NCBI RefSeq assembly: GCF_005502275.1
Contig: NZ_SWLZ01000022.1
Location: 1-64,000 of the forward strand
DNA length: 64,000 bases
Source: Robertmurraya siralis
GTDB lineage: Bacteria > Bacillota > Bacilli > Bacillales > Cytobacillaceae
Reading direction: 5' to 3'
Part shown: positions 35,973 to 44,158 of the stretch, one piece after another
Layout of the letters: each line of letters opens with the position of its first letter
Numbering within the stretch: position 1 is the first letter of the stretch
Position numbers and translations under genes: made by a program
The notes under the pieces: model-generated
Databases searched by the model: none
Told to the model about the DNA's origin: nothing
What the model saw: only the letters and a program-made list of their open reading frames with translations

Positions 35973-36887
35973 TTGTTAAAGTCTGAAGGCATCCATCATA
36001 TTACAGCTATGGTTAATAGTGCCCAAAGAACGATAAATTTTTACACTGACATTCTTGGGTTGAGGTTGGTGAAAAAAACAATTAATTTTGAGCGCCCTGA
36101 AGTATATCACCTTTATTTTGGTGATTATAGAGGATTGCCTGGAACGATTATGACATTTTTTCCATGGGAAAAGCAACTTAAGGGACGAATCGGCACTGGA
36201 CAAGTAGGGGCGACAAGCTATGCCATCCCTGCAAATTCACTTGATTTTTGGGAAAATCGCCTTCACCATTTTGGAATTGACTATGAAAGAGTTGGTCGTT
36301 TCGGAGACTCGCTTCTATCATTAACCGATCGAGACGGTTTGAAGCTAGAGCTTATCGAGCTGCCTGTTGCCTTAAATAGTCCTGAGATCATTGGATTTGC
36401 TGGTGCTACATTGTATTCGGCAAAACCGGATAAAAGCGCGGATATTTTAGAAAATTTGTTTCGAATGAAATGTGTTGGAGATGATGAAGGCTATTTACGA
36501 TTTAAAGCGGGGGGAGCAGTTGGCAATCTGATCGACATTAAGCTGACTCCATCAGTTCGTGGACTGATGGGCGCTGGGACGCTCCATCATATTGCTTTAA
36601 GAGCAAAGGATGAGGCGGAGCTTTATCAATGGAGAGAACTCCTTTTGGAAAAAAGCTTGAATCCAACTGAGATCCGTGACCGACACTATTTTAAATCGAT
36701 TTATTTTCATGATGAAGGGGGAATTCTTTTTGAAATCGCGACCGATTCCCCTGGCTTTACTATTGATGAACCAGTCGAACATCTTGGACAACAGTTAATG
36801 TTGCCACCATGGCTAGAGTCAAAAAGAGCAGAATTAGAAGCTCTATTACCAGACGTGGGAGTTCATATTGTGGAGGGAATTGACTGA
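35973..36887 (+). CDS. mhqE: VOC ring-cleaving dioxygenase (MhqE-like)
   Basis: 304-residue paralogue of the preceding dioxygenase, with the same ligand pattern: His in GIHHITAMVN, His in GTLHHIALR and Glu in GGILFEIATDSPGF. Start is TTG 35973 with AAAGGTGG 8 bases upstream; in-frame GTG codons at 35961 and 35964 are within the ribosome site. The stop overlaps the start of the hydrolase gene by one base (TGATG), the same pairing as mhqE-mhqD in B. subtilis. Role: ring cleavage of catechol or hydroquinone adducts (by homology). Confidence 0.9.
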   Translation: MLKSEGIHHITAMVNSAQRTINFYTDILGLRLVKKTINFERPEVYHLYFGDYRGLPGTIMTFFPWEKQLKGRIGTGQVGATSYAIPANSLDFWENRLHHFGIDYERVGRFGDSLLSLTDRDGLKLELIELPVALNSPEIIGFAGATLYSAKPDKSADILENLFRMKCVGDDEGYLRFKAGGAVGNLIDIKLTPSVRGLMGAGTLHHIALRAKDEAELYQWRELLLEKSLNPTEIRDRHYFKSIYFHDEGGILFEIATDSPGFTIDEPVEHLGQQLMLPPWLESKRAELEALLPDVGVHIVEGID

Positions 36888-37495
36888 TGCAGCATATTTT
36901 TAACCAAGGCCCAGATCTATCGAAGCCGACCTTGCTTTTACTGCATGGGACAGGCGGAAATGAACTGGATTTGTTACCGCTCGCAGGTAGAATTGATGAG
37001 GATGCCTCTGTATTAAGCGTCCGCGGCAATGTACTTGAGAATGGGATGCCAAGATTTTTTAAACGCTTAGCAGAAGGTGTGTTTGATGAAGAAGATCTCA
37101 TTTTTCGTACAGATGAACTCAATCAGTTTCTTCATAATGCCGCAAAGGAGTATGGATTTGACCGAGATAATCTTGTTGCGCTCGGCTACTCCAATGGAGC
37201 CAATATTGCAGCAAGTCTATTATTTCACCATAAAAATGCATTGAGAGCAGCTATTCTTCATCATCCAATGGTGCCAAGAAGAGGCATAGAACTTCCTGAT
37301 TTAACAGGCAAAGCTGTGTTCATCGCCGCTGGCACTAATGATCCGATTTGTCCGTCAGCAGAATCGAAGGAACTGCAATCATTATTGGAAGATGCTAAGG
37401 CGAATGTTGAACTTCATTGGGAAAATTATGGACATCAATTGACGCTTGGGGAAGTAGAGGCAGCGGCAAAATGGTATCGAAATTTATCTTTATAG
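36887..37495 (+). CDS. mhqD: Alpha/beta hydrolase, carboxylesterase (MhqD-like)
   Basis: 202-residue serine hydrolase of the phospholipase/carboxylesterase family. The catalytic triad is visible: Ser in GYSNGA, Asp in AGTNDPICP and His in YGHQLT; the oxyanion-loop HGTGGNE is near the N-terminus. It is translationally coupled to the dioxygenase gene. In B. subtilis the homologue MhqD is induced by quinones and thought to act after ring cleavage. Length is normal. Confidence 0.92.
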   Translation: MQHIFNQGPDLSKPTLLLLHGTGGNELDLLPLAGRIDEDASVLSVRGNVLENGMPRFFKRLAEGVFDEEDLIFRTDELNQFLHNAAKEYGFDRDNLVALGYSNGANIAASLLFHHKNALRAAILHHPMVPRRGIELPDLTGKAVFIAAGTNDPICPSAESKELQSLLEDAKANVELHWENYGHQLTLGEVEAAAKWYRNLSL

Positions 37496-37551
37496 TTTTT
37501 GGAACACGCGTATAGGAACAGTTAAGCAAACAGAAACTAGGTGGTGGTTGT

Positions 37552-38217
37552 ATGGGCATTTTGTCCAAACTATTTGGAAATTCAACAAAAAAGGAGTCAG
37601 AGCCAATGTCAAATGTAAAATTAGCAGTTATTTATTACAGCATGGGTGGTACAAACTATCAATTATCGAAATGGGCTGAGGAAGGTGCGAAAGAGGTCGG
37701 TGCTGATGTAAAGGTGCTAAAAGTACCAGAGCTTGCGCCTGAATCTGCAATTGAGAGCAATCCAGCATGGAAGGCTCATGTTGAAGCAACAAAGGACGTC
37801 CCTGAGGTCACTCTAGACGATTTGGAATGGGCAGATGCGATTATTTTCAGTGTGCCAACACGCTTTGGAAATATGCCGTCGCAGATGAAACAATTTTTAG
37901 ATACAACTGGTGGATTATGGTTCAATGGCAAGCTTGTTAATAAGGTTGTGAGTGCGATGTCATCTGCACAAAATTCCCATGGCGGTCAAGAAGCAACCAT
38001 TCTTTCTCTATATACAACGATGTATCATTGGGGAGCAATTGTAGCAACTCCAGGTTATAGCGATCCGGTTATTTTTGCTTCAGGCGGCAACCCATATGGT
38101 ACAAGCGTGACAGTTGATCAAGATGGCAACATGGTTGAGGATGTACAGGCTGCCGTAAAACATCAAGCAAAACGCACGGTACAAATTGCCGAATGGGTTA
38201 AAAAGGGTAACCAATAA
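37552..38217 (+). CDS. NAD(P)H:quinone oxidoreductase, WrbA/flavodoxin type
   Basis: 221-residue FMN-binding flavodoxin-fold enzyme that reduces quinones by two electrons, avoiding semiquinone radicals. The FMN phosphate loop is YYSMGGTNYQL (about residues 27-37), then VPTRFGNMPSQMKQFLDTTGGLW and SAQNSHGGQEAT are the WrbA signatures. There is a 19-residue N-terminal extension before MSNVKLAVIY; both ATGs have usable ribosome sites, AGGTGG before the first and AAGGAG before the second at 37606. Last gene before the terminator of the quinone cluster. Confidence 0.92.
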   Translation: MGILSKLFGNSTKKESEPMSNVKLAVIYYSMGGTNYQLSKWAEEGAKEVGADVKVLKVPELAPESAIESNPAWKAHVEATKDVPEVTLDDLEWADAIIFSVPTRFGNMPSQMKQFLDTTGGLWFNGKLVNKVVSAMSSAQNSHGGQEATILSLYTTMYHWGAIVATPGYSDPVIFASGGNPYGTSVTVDQDGNMVEDVQAAVKHQAKRTVQIAEWVKKGNQ

Positions 38218-38271
38218 GAGACTCATTTTCGAGACAACACAAAGCTGGGTTTTCCTCGATTGCTTCAAGAT

Positions 38272-38322
38272 AAGACGCTTCAAACCTCCAAATTAAAAAG
38301 GTGGATTGACGCGTCTTTTTTG
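38272..38322 (+). terminator. Rho-independent terminator of quinone cluster
   Basis: AAGACGC pairs with GCGTCTT, with inner pairs CC.CC/GG.GG, and is followed by TTTTTTG. Confidence 0.75.
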
Positions 38323-38366
38323 TTTTCGATTTTCTTTCACAAAGTGGAGTGGTTCCGAGGAAAGTA

Positions 38367-38830
38367 ATAAGTCCGTGTGAAGGGCTTATGAGGACAAAGA
38401 ACGCCTAAAAAAAACCCCTCGTGTCCGCATAAGGGGTTCAAGAGGACAAAGAAAGCTCAAAAAGAGCAAAGCATGTCCGCATGAAGGGTTCAAGAGGACA
38501 GAGAAAGCCAAAACGAGGCCAATCGTGTCCGCATGAAGGTCTCAATAGGACAAAGAAAGCTCAAAAAGAGAAAATCGTGTCCTCATAAAGGGTTCAAGAG
38601 GACAAAGAACGCCCAAAAAGAGTAACTCGTGTCCGCATAAAGGTCTCATGAGGACAAAGGCCACCCAAAAAGAGCCCTCTCATGTCCGCATAAAGGGCCC
38701 ATAAGGGGAACTGCGAGTGAGATGTAGGTGGAAATGTTCGTATAAACGATACATGAGGACAAACATGAGTATGGAAAAAGTAGAAAAGTGTTCTCATAGA
38801 GGGTTCATGAGGACAAACTCTGGTTAGTCT
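38367..38830. repeat. 52-bp hairpin tandem array, copy 2
   Basis: TGTCC cores begin near 38372, 38422, 38475, 38526, 38578, 38630, 38683, about 38735 and about 38788, i.e. spaced 51-53 bases over nine units. Cores are TGTCCGCATAAAGGGTTCAT and variants with the closing AGGACA. The last two units are diverged yet keep the period. It lies between the 3' ends of the converging wrbA-like and yibE/F genes. Confidence 0.9.
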
Positions 38831-38880
38831 CAACTGCAAACTGTCCTCTTGAATCAGATGCTTTCAGACAAAACGTAGAA

Positions 38881-38966
38881 AAGCAAGTGAATGTGTGAAC
38901 TGCCCCGTAAATGTTAGACACAATCTGACGTTTATGGGGCAGTTCAATGTGCTTCACTTGCTTTTT
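38881..38966 (-). terminator. Terminator hairpin split by a mini-element
   Basis: GCAAGTGAA (38883-38891) and TTCACTTGC (38953-38961) followed by TTTTTT form a strong terminator stem. Its loop contains the 51-bp IS-like element listed separately, with duplicated ATGTG on each side. Removing the element and one ATGTG leaves the intact hairpin GCAAGTGAATGTGCTTCAC... The T tract is on the plus strand, so it serves plus-strand transcripts; the minus strand may also use it. Confidence 0.6.
38896..38946. mobile_element. 51-bp IS3-like inverted-repeat mini-element
   Basis: Two facing 25-base ends (TGAACTGCCCCGTAAATGTT... and its near complement, four mismatches) with a single base between them, flanked by 5-bp direct repeats ATGTG at 38891-38895 and 38947-38951. 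The TGAACTG..CCC ends resemble terminal repeats of the IS150 group of IS3 elements. No transposase. Either a minimal MITE or a residue of deletion within an IS. Confidence 0.7.
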
Positions 38967-38992
38967 TGGGGGCATTTTCCGACAGTTTTATG

Positions 38993-39769
38993 CTATGGCT
39001 GTGGGACTTTTTTATCACGGATTTTAACAAAGTAAAATGCTGATATCCATGCTGTAATCGGGATGATTAATGTAACCCCTGTGCCAGCACAAAGAATGGT
39101 AATCATTTCAGCACTGAAGATTTTTGAATTGACGATTTCTTCAATCGAATAGGAGAGATCTTTAAACCAAATAAGCAAGGCTAAATAACTGCCAAAGAAA
39201 GCAAAGAAAAGTGTATTAGCGCTAGTTCCTAAAATATCCCGTCCAATACTGATGCCAAATTTAAATAAATCCTTGCGGCTAATGTTGGGATGATGGCAAA
39301 ACGCCTCATACATTGGAGAAGAAATGGCAATGGCAGCATCTGTAATAGCGCCAATCGTGCTCATAATAATGACGGCAGTAGCCAGTTTAACAAAATCAAT
39401 TCCAATGTAGAGTGAAAAGATACCAAGCTCCTCTATTTCCTCTTCGCCGAATCCTTGAATCATTGCTTGTTCAGTAATGACGACTATAAAAACAAGCAAA
39501 ATCACAATCGTAATGAGTGTAGAAACAAAGGCAGTTTTTGTTTTGATGTTGATCTCGTTTATATAGAATAAATTAATACAACTGATGATTGTACAGGCAA
39601 TGACCGTTATAACGATTGGATTTAGACTTGGGTCATTCATAAATAAAACGGCCAGAAGAACGACGACAAAGTTGAGAAATAGGGCGAAAAAAGAGCGCGC
39701 TCCCTTTTTACCGCCTATGACAATCATCAATAAAAATAATATGATTCCAAGTAAAACCAATACATTCAT
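38993..39769 (-). CDS. YibE/F family membrane protein
   Basis: 258-residue polytopic protein of the YibE/F family with about seven helices. The conserved IGAITDAAIAISSPMYEAF segment and the C-terminal TGVTLIIPITAWISAFYFV are typical. Function is not established in the family. It is the second gene of a pair; its ATG overlaps the stop of the upstream paralogue by 4 bases, so the two products are made together and perhaps form a complex. Confidence 0.88.
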   Translation of the reverse strand: MNVLVLLGIILFLLMIVIGGKKGARSFFALFLNFVVVLLAVLFMNDPSLNPIVITVIACTIISCINLFYINEINIKTKTAFVSTLITIVILLVFIVVITEQAMIQGFGEEEIEELGIFSLYIGIDFVKLATAVIIMSTIGAITDAAIAISSPMYEAFCHHPNISRKDLFKFGISIGRDILGTSANTLFFAFFGSYLALLIWFKDLSYSIEEIVNSKIFSAEMITILCAGTGVTLIIPITAWISAFYFVKIRDKKVPQP

Positions 39770-40902
39770 TGTCTTGCCCTCTTTCGATTAACAAACAGTA
39801 GCGTAATATAGAGCCCGATTGGGATTGTGATGACAATACCGATACCACCAGCCAGAGCACGAGCCAATTCTAATGAAAGATTCATTGAAAGGGTAAAACC
39901 TAAAGGAGACGCATTTTTAAAATAAAGGATAAGCATCGGAATTGAACCGCTGATATAGGCAAAGAACAAAATATTAGTCATGGTTCCCATAATATCTTTA
40001 CCGATTTCCATCCCCGACTTTTTCAGAGCCTTATTCGAGATATTTATATCTTTTTCATACAATCCAAAGATTGATGAAGACATCGTGATTGCAACATCCA
40101 TGACAGCCCCTAAGGAACCGATAAATAAACCTGCTAAAAAGACGAGCTTATAGGGTCTGGTAATAAATTGAATTTCCTCATAGCGCAGTCCTTGCTCGGA
40201 CGTCATCCACATTACAGCATATGTAATCAGCAATGACAGAAAGGTCCCCAGAAGCGTCGCAATGATTGCCGCATAGGTCTTTTCATTGAAACCATTTACG
40301 AGCAATAATGAAATGGCGGTGAATAAAATGATGCTGATACTACAGATCACTAGCAGATGGATACCAGATGTCTGGAGATAAAAATCTAGCGCATAGGAAA
40401 GCAATACAGCGTTTACGACTAAACTAATGATGGCGAAGAAGCCTTGTTTTTTTCCAACAAGCAAAAGGGTAAAAATAAATGCCCAAGCAACAATGAGCAA
40501 GTATTTATCTCGCTTTACATCTTGGATTGTTCCTGTTAATTCGGATTGACCCTTTGCCGGTTGCTCAATCATGACAAACAATTCATTGCCGACTTTATAC
40601 TCTTGATCGAAAGCACCTGATGAGGAAAACTCATTCACAAGATGGATTTCCTCATTTTTATGTTCACCATTCATTACCTTTGCGACCAGCTCCTGCGTTG
40701 TCAGAAGATCTTTATTATCATACATATCTACATTCTCAATAGAATCTTGTATCCTTACATCGGTTACTTTAGCAATGGGACGCTCATACAGACCATAATT
40801 GAACCGGACAAAAAGGAAGGAAGAAATAAAAAGAATTGCTAAAAGAATATATGAAAGAACGTTTCGGCTTTTTTTAGTCATTTTAGTTGTTAATAGTTGC
40901 AA
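39766..40902 (-). CDS. YibE/F family membrane protein with extracytoplasmic domain
   Basis: 378 residues. One N-terminal helix (about 15-33) is followed by a roughly 100-residue extracytoplasmic beta-rich domain (RIQDSIENVDMYDNKDLLTTQELVAKV...), then seven or eight helices with the family signature LGAVMDVAITMSSSIFGLYE. Function unknown. GGAGGTTCC precedes the ATG region. Coupled to the shorter paralogue downstream. Confidence 0.88.
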   Translation of the reverse strand: MQLLTTKMTKKSRNVLSYILLAILFISSFLFVRFNYGLYERPIAKVTDVRIQDSIENVDMYDNKDLLTTQELVAKVMNGEHKNEEIHLVNEFSSSGAFDQEYKVGNELFVMIEQPAKGQSELTGTIQDVKRDKYLLIVAWAFIFTLLLVGKKQGFFAIISLVVNAVLLSYALDFYLQTSGIHLLVICSISIILFTAISLLLVNGFNEKTYAAIIATLLGTFLSLLITYAVMWMTSEQGLRYEEIQFITRPYKLVFLAGLFIGSLGAVMDVAITMSSSIFGLYEKDINISNKALKKSGMEIGKDIMGTMTNILFFAYISGSIPMLILYFKNASPLGFTLSMNLSLELARALAGGIGIVITIPIGLYITLLFVNRKRARQ

Positions 40903-40999
40903 GAGAGGAACCTCCCGTTGGACTTCATGAATGGTCTAAGAATATCAAGAATGCTTAAAGAGCGTCAAGAATCATAGAAAGTTGCGATTTGCAAATTGT

Positions 41000-41400
41000 T
41001 GATTATGATGAACAAATATATTTTTGAACGAAGTGTTCTCCCATATGAATGATTTCGAGAAAGAAACGGTGATTCGCTCAATTAAACTGTTGAATGATGC
41101 TATGTCTAAATCCAGTATTCGTGGCAATATGCAGGGGTAAAATCCCTGATTAATAATACTTGCATTTTGCAAATAAGAATGAGAGGTTTATGCGAGGGCA
41201 ATTGTGGAAGGACTTTCTTTCTATTAAAAAGATGGAAGCATCGTCTGGTGGGAATCTCTCTTTATAATAATCGTTGTGCTTACGCTGGGGTAGGAGATTT
41301 ATCAGTATACATTACCCGCGAATAGGGGAAGAGGGAGCGGGAGTCTGCTGTTAAAAGCCATTGAAGAAACAGCAAGAAAGAATGGTTTTCACAAAATTAT
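41000..41400 (+). pseudogene. Degraded MarR-like and GNAT acetyltransferase remnants
   Basis: 41007-41130 reads NEVFSHMNDFEKETVIRSIKLLNDAM, the form of a MarR C-terminal helix pair. 41180-41400, with several frame changes, reads SLYNNRCAYAGVGDLSVYIT and SLLLKAIEETARKNGFHKI, the core of a phosphinothricin-type GNAT. No intact frame exists. It may once have been a MarR/GNAT gene pair. Confidence 0.6.
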
Positions 41401-41481
41401 ATGATTGTGCATAATGCATTGTACTATCGAGAATTTTGTCTTTTCTTTTCTGACGATTATCATCCCGAGTCTAATGGTAAT

Positions 41482-41688
41482 ATGCGAAGCAATTGGTTAC
41501 GGATGTTATTTCCGTTTATTTTGACAGTGATTATTCTTATTTCTATCGCTATACCTGGTTATCAAATTGTTCAAGGAGAAAAGGATCAGCAAGACAAATT
41601 GCAAGAGTTTGAGAGCTGTTTAGATACTGGAAATTCAGCAACGATGGAGATCGCACAAAATGGGGAAACGAGCGTGACTTGCCAATAG
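41482..41688 (+). CDS. Small membrane-anchored hypothetical protein
   Basis: 68 residues with one N-terminal helix (LRMLFPFILTVIILISIAIPGY) and an acidic tail containing two Cys (SCLDTG and VTCQ). Start at 41482 is inferred from the helix position; the ribosome site is weak. A larger in-frame opening from 41401 overlaps the GNAT remnant and is unlikely. Confidence 0.5.
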   Translation: MRSNWLRMLFPFILTVIILISIAIPGYQIVQGEKDQQDKLQEFESCLDTGNSATMEIAQNGETSVTCQ

Positions 41689-41730
41689 CGAACTTCAGAT
41701 TCAAAAAAAATTTTTTGTGAAAATGAATAA

Positions 41731-41766
41731 TGTGATGCCCCAAATGTTGAATTTGGGGCATCACAT
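41731..41766. terminator. Perfect bidirectional terminator hairpin
   Basis: TGTGATGCCCCAAAT pairs with ATTTGGGGCATCACA across a 5-base loop. It separates the convergent small membrane gene and the SASP gene. Confidence 0.75.
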
Positions 41767-41787
41767 GTGTTTGGCTAAATTTATTTT

Positions 41788-42150
41788 TTAGCTAAAACGA
41801 TTACCGCCGCTTTGATTTTGTGCGGATTGCTGATTTTGTTGTCTTACTTCTTCAGCATCTGTTCCAGAAAACTCAGAGCTTAAGACCGATTGATTTCCAC
41901 TTAATTGCCCGCTTGCATTTCCGGTTGCTGATTGAAAGCTTTGTTGCGTTTGGTTTTGTTGTTGGTATTGCTGGATCAACTGTTGAATTTGTTCTAATTG
42001 TTGAGCCGCATTTTGTTCTAAATCACTCATTTGTTGTTGCTGCTGTGTTCCCAGATCTTGATTTTGCAGGACCTGAGCATTTTGCGCTTCTTGTTGTTCT
42101 AGTTGTTTTGCAATTGTTGCGATTTGAGCCAAAATAGTGTTTTGAGGCAT
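41788..42150 (-). CDS. Gamma-type small acid-soluble spore protein, extended and Gln-rich
   Basis: 120 residues, 37 of them Gln. The C-terminal 31 residues (SSEFSGTDAEEVRQQNQQSA...) match the repeat of gamma-type SASP (TEFASETDAQQVRKQNQQSA), the spore-core amino acid store degraded by the GPR protease in germination; the E-F bond is the usual cut site. The N-terminal 80 residues are unlike SspE: hydrophobic residues at heptad spacing among Gln (IATIAKQLEQQEAQNAQVL..., LEQIQQLIQQYQQQ) predict a coiled coil. Only one gamma repeat is present instead of two or three. AAGGAGAGG precedes the ATG. Likely expressed in the forespore; a promoter was not identified. Confidence 0.75.
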   Translation of the reverse strand: MPQNTILAQIATIAKQLEQQEAQNAQVLQNQDLGTQQQQQMSDLEQNAAQQLEQIQQLIQQYQQQNQTQQSFQSATGNASGQLSGNQSVLSSEFSGTDAEEVRQQNQQSAQNQSGGNRFS

Positions 42151-42410
42151 GTGAGAACCTCTCCTTTCATTGAGCTAACTTTAATTTGTCAATAAAATAC
42201 CTATATTATGCTCATTATTTTTTTTTTTGAGGCTTGGTAGTTAAAAAAACTAGAGTTAGAGCGATAGATCAAGTAAAAGATGTTAGATAGTCATTTTCCT
42301 TCAGACTGAATGAAAACGTTTGTCTTTCAAGGAACGGAGTTACCATAATAGGAAATGGGCACCGGACAAGGCGAAGCAACAAATTAAGCGAGCATTTGCG
42401 GGCAGTCTGA

Positions 42411-42453
42411 GAAGCTGGGACATAACTAGCTTCAAATTCACCTTTCTCTATTT
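42411..42453. repeat. Second copy of the 26.9-kb repeat element
   Basis: GAAGCTGGGACATAACTAGC then TTCAAATTCACCTTTCTCTA matches 26938-27008 but lacks the left arm of that hairpin (about 33 bases). GAAGCT...AGCTTC forms its own small inverted repeat. Confidence 0.65.
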
Positions 42454-42486
42454 TTATGTAACAAATTCTTCTATTCCCTAGTTGTT

Positions 42487-42590
42487 GGCCGTGAATTTTC
42501 TTAAATTCACGGCCATTAAAGCAAAACCCGTTTCGTTCTCAACCTTTGATTTTCCACGAACAGAAAATCGAGTGGAACGAACTAGAGTAT
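42487..42590. repeat. Palindromic intergenic hairpins
   Basis: GGCCGTGAATTT and AAATTCACGGCC form a perfect 12-base stem with a TCTT loop (42487-42514). A second, imperfect hairpin follows: CGTTCT..GATTTTCCACGAAC and AGAAAATCGAGTGGAACG (about 42534-42586). The pair lies past the 3' end of the HxlR gene and may terminate it. Confidence 0.6.
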
Positions 42591-42598
42591 TTTCATAC

Positions 42599-42964
42599 TT
42601 AAAGTTTTCGTTCGTTTCCCACATTCTCTTTTTTCATTTTTTCCCGTTTGTGAATGATATGATTAGTTCCCCATTCATGCATTGCGTTTAAAATCGGCTC
42701 TAAACTTCTCCCATATTCCGTGATGGAGTATTCAACCTTTGGAGGTACCTGGGGATATACTTTTCGTTCAATAATATCTTCTTCTTCTAAGTCCCGTAAT
42801 TGGTTTGTCAGCATTTTTTGTGTGATTCCGGGAACACTTCTTTTTAGTTCACTGAATCTTTGAGTACCATTTTTTAATAAGTGCAATAATATGAGGGGCT
42901 TCCATTTTCCAACTAAGATCCCTAGAGCATCGTCGACACGGCAAGACTCAGGTTCAATTTTCAT
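42599..42964 (-). CDS. HxlR family transcriptional regulator
   Basis: 121-residue winged-helix regulator. VDDALGILVGKWKPLILLHLLKNGTQRFSELKRSVPGITQKMLTNQLRDLEEEDIIERK is the HxlR DNA-binding domain. An N-terminal Cys (ESCRVDDAL, residue 8) lies where YodB, CatR and HypR carry their redox-sensing Cys, so thiol sensing of quinones or hypochlorite is plausible. AGGGAGGG precedes the ATG. It is divergent from the flavin monooxygenase operon that it probably represses. Confidence 0.92.
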   Translation of the reverse strand: MKIEPESCRVDDALGILVGKWKPLILLHLLKNGTQRFSELKRSVPGITQKMLTNQLRDLEEEDIIERKVYPQVPPKVEYSITEYGRSLEPILNAMHEWGTNHIIHKREKMKKENVGNERKL

Positions 42965-42979
42965 CTAAAACCCTCCCTG

Positions 42980-42999
42980 TAGTATCCTTTTATATACTA
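42980..42999. promoter_or_regulatory. HxlR operator candidate
   Basis: TAGTAT-N8-ATACTA inverted repeat, 15 bases before the HxlR start, in the divergent intergenic region. Confidence 0.55.
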
Positions 43000-43087
43000 T
43001 ACCACTAAAAAGTGCGTACTTCATTAATCGAGTATTATGGGTGATAATAGCATGGCTAGAGTAAAAAGAGTAGGAAGGTTTGATGAC

Positions 43088-44146
43088 ATGGAAAAATATC
43101 GGATTGATCAAAGCAAAGGCTTAGAATTTGGGATTTATACGTTAGCGGACCATCTCACCAATCCACATACAGGCGAAAGAATATCAGCCCAACAAAGGGT
43201 CCAAGAAATTATTGAATTAGCCAAACTCGCAGATGAAGCGGGTATTGACTTTTTTAGTGTGGGAGAAAGTCACCAGGAATATTTTGTCGCTCAAGCCCAT
43301 TCGGTTATATTATCCGCCATTGCCCAAGCGACCAAAAAAATCAAAATTGGAAGTTCATCTACGATTATTAGTACATCGGACCCGGTTAGAGTGTACGAAG
43401 ATTTTGCTACGATTGATTTGATTTCAGACGGGCGTGCAGAAATAATAGCAGGACGAGCATCACGTATTGGTTTATATGAATTACTGGGGTATAACGTTCG
43501 TGATTATGAGGGGCTTTTTGAAGAGAAATTTGATTTATTATTAAAAATAAATGAAGAAGAAATTGTAAACTGGAGTGGTCAATATCGACCTGCACTGAGA
43601 AACGCGAAAGTACTGCCACGCCCGAAAAATGGTTCTTTACCAATTTGGAGAGCAGTCGGAGGAACACCGGCAAGTGCGATGAAAGCCGGGTATGCAGGGG
43701 TACCGATGGCATTAGCTGCATTGGGTGGACCAGCTAGTATTTTTAAACGTACGATCGATGCATATCGTGAGGTAGCGGAAAGTAACGGCTTTGATCCAGC
43801 AAAATTGCCAGTTGCGACAACGGGATTTTTCTTTGCGGCTGAGACGACACAGGAAGCAATGAGAGAAATGTATCCATATATTAATGAGGGAATGAAATTA
43901 ACAAACGGAAATGGCTTTCCGAAGCAAGCATTTGCTCAAGCTTCTGATAAGCGCAATGTCATTAATGTAGGGAGTCCACAGGAAATTATCGAAAAAATTC
44001 TATATCAGCATGAGCTTTTTGACCATCAACGTTATATGGCTCAGATGGACTTCGGTGGCGTTCCGTTTGATAAATTGGCAAAAAATATTGAGATTATTGC
44101 TACAGATATTTTACCAGCGATCCGTAAATATACAGCGAAAAAGTAG
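43088..44146 (+). CDS. LLM class flavin-dependent oxidoreductase
   Basis: 352-residue luciferase-like monooxygenase with a TIM-barrel fold that uses reduced FMN and oxygen. FGIYTLADHLTNPHTGERIS begins the barrel; AKLADEAGIDFFSVGESHQEYF and SDPVRVYEDFATIDLISDGRAEIIAGR are signatures. Start at ATG 43088 is chosen because AGGAAGG lies 9 bases upstream; in-frame ATGs at 43037 and 43052 would fall close to the HxlR operator. It needs an FMNH2 supplier, which is the next gene 12 bases on. Confidence 0.9.
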   Translation: MEKYRIDQSKGLEFGIYTLADHLTNPHTGERISAQQRVQEIIELAKLADEAGIDFFSVGESHQEYFVAQAHSVILSAIAQATKKIKIGSSSTIISTSDPVRVYEDFATIDLISDGRAEIIAGRASRIGLYELLGYNVRDYEGLFEEKFDLLLKINEEEIVNWSGQYRPALRNAKVLPRPKNGSLPIWRAVGGTPASAMKAGYAGVPMALAALGGPASIFKRTIDAYREVAESNGFDPAKLPVATTGFFFAAETTQEAMREMYPYINEGMKLTNGNGFPKQAFAQASDKRNVINVGSPQEIIEKILYQHELFDHQRYMAQMDFGGVPFDKLAKNIEIIATDILPAIRKYTAKK

Positions 44147-44158
44147 GAGGGACAACTA

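Noticed and set aside
36760-37122. 120-codon minus-strand frame across the dioxygenase and hydrolase genes
   Set aside because: Antisense of two well supported genes.
38594-38839. 81-codon minus-strand frame
   Set aside because: Also a translation of the hairpin repeats.
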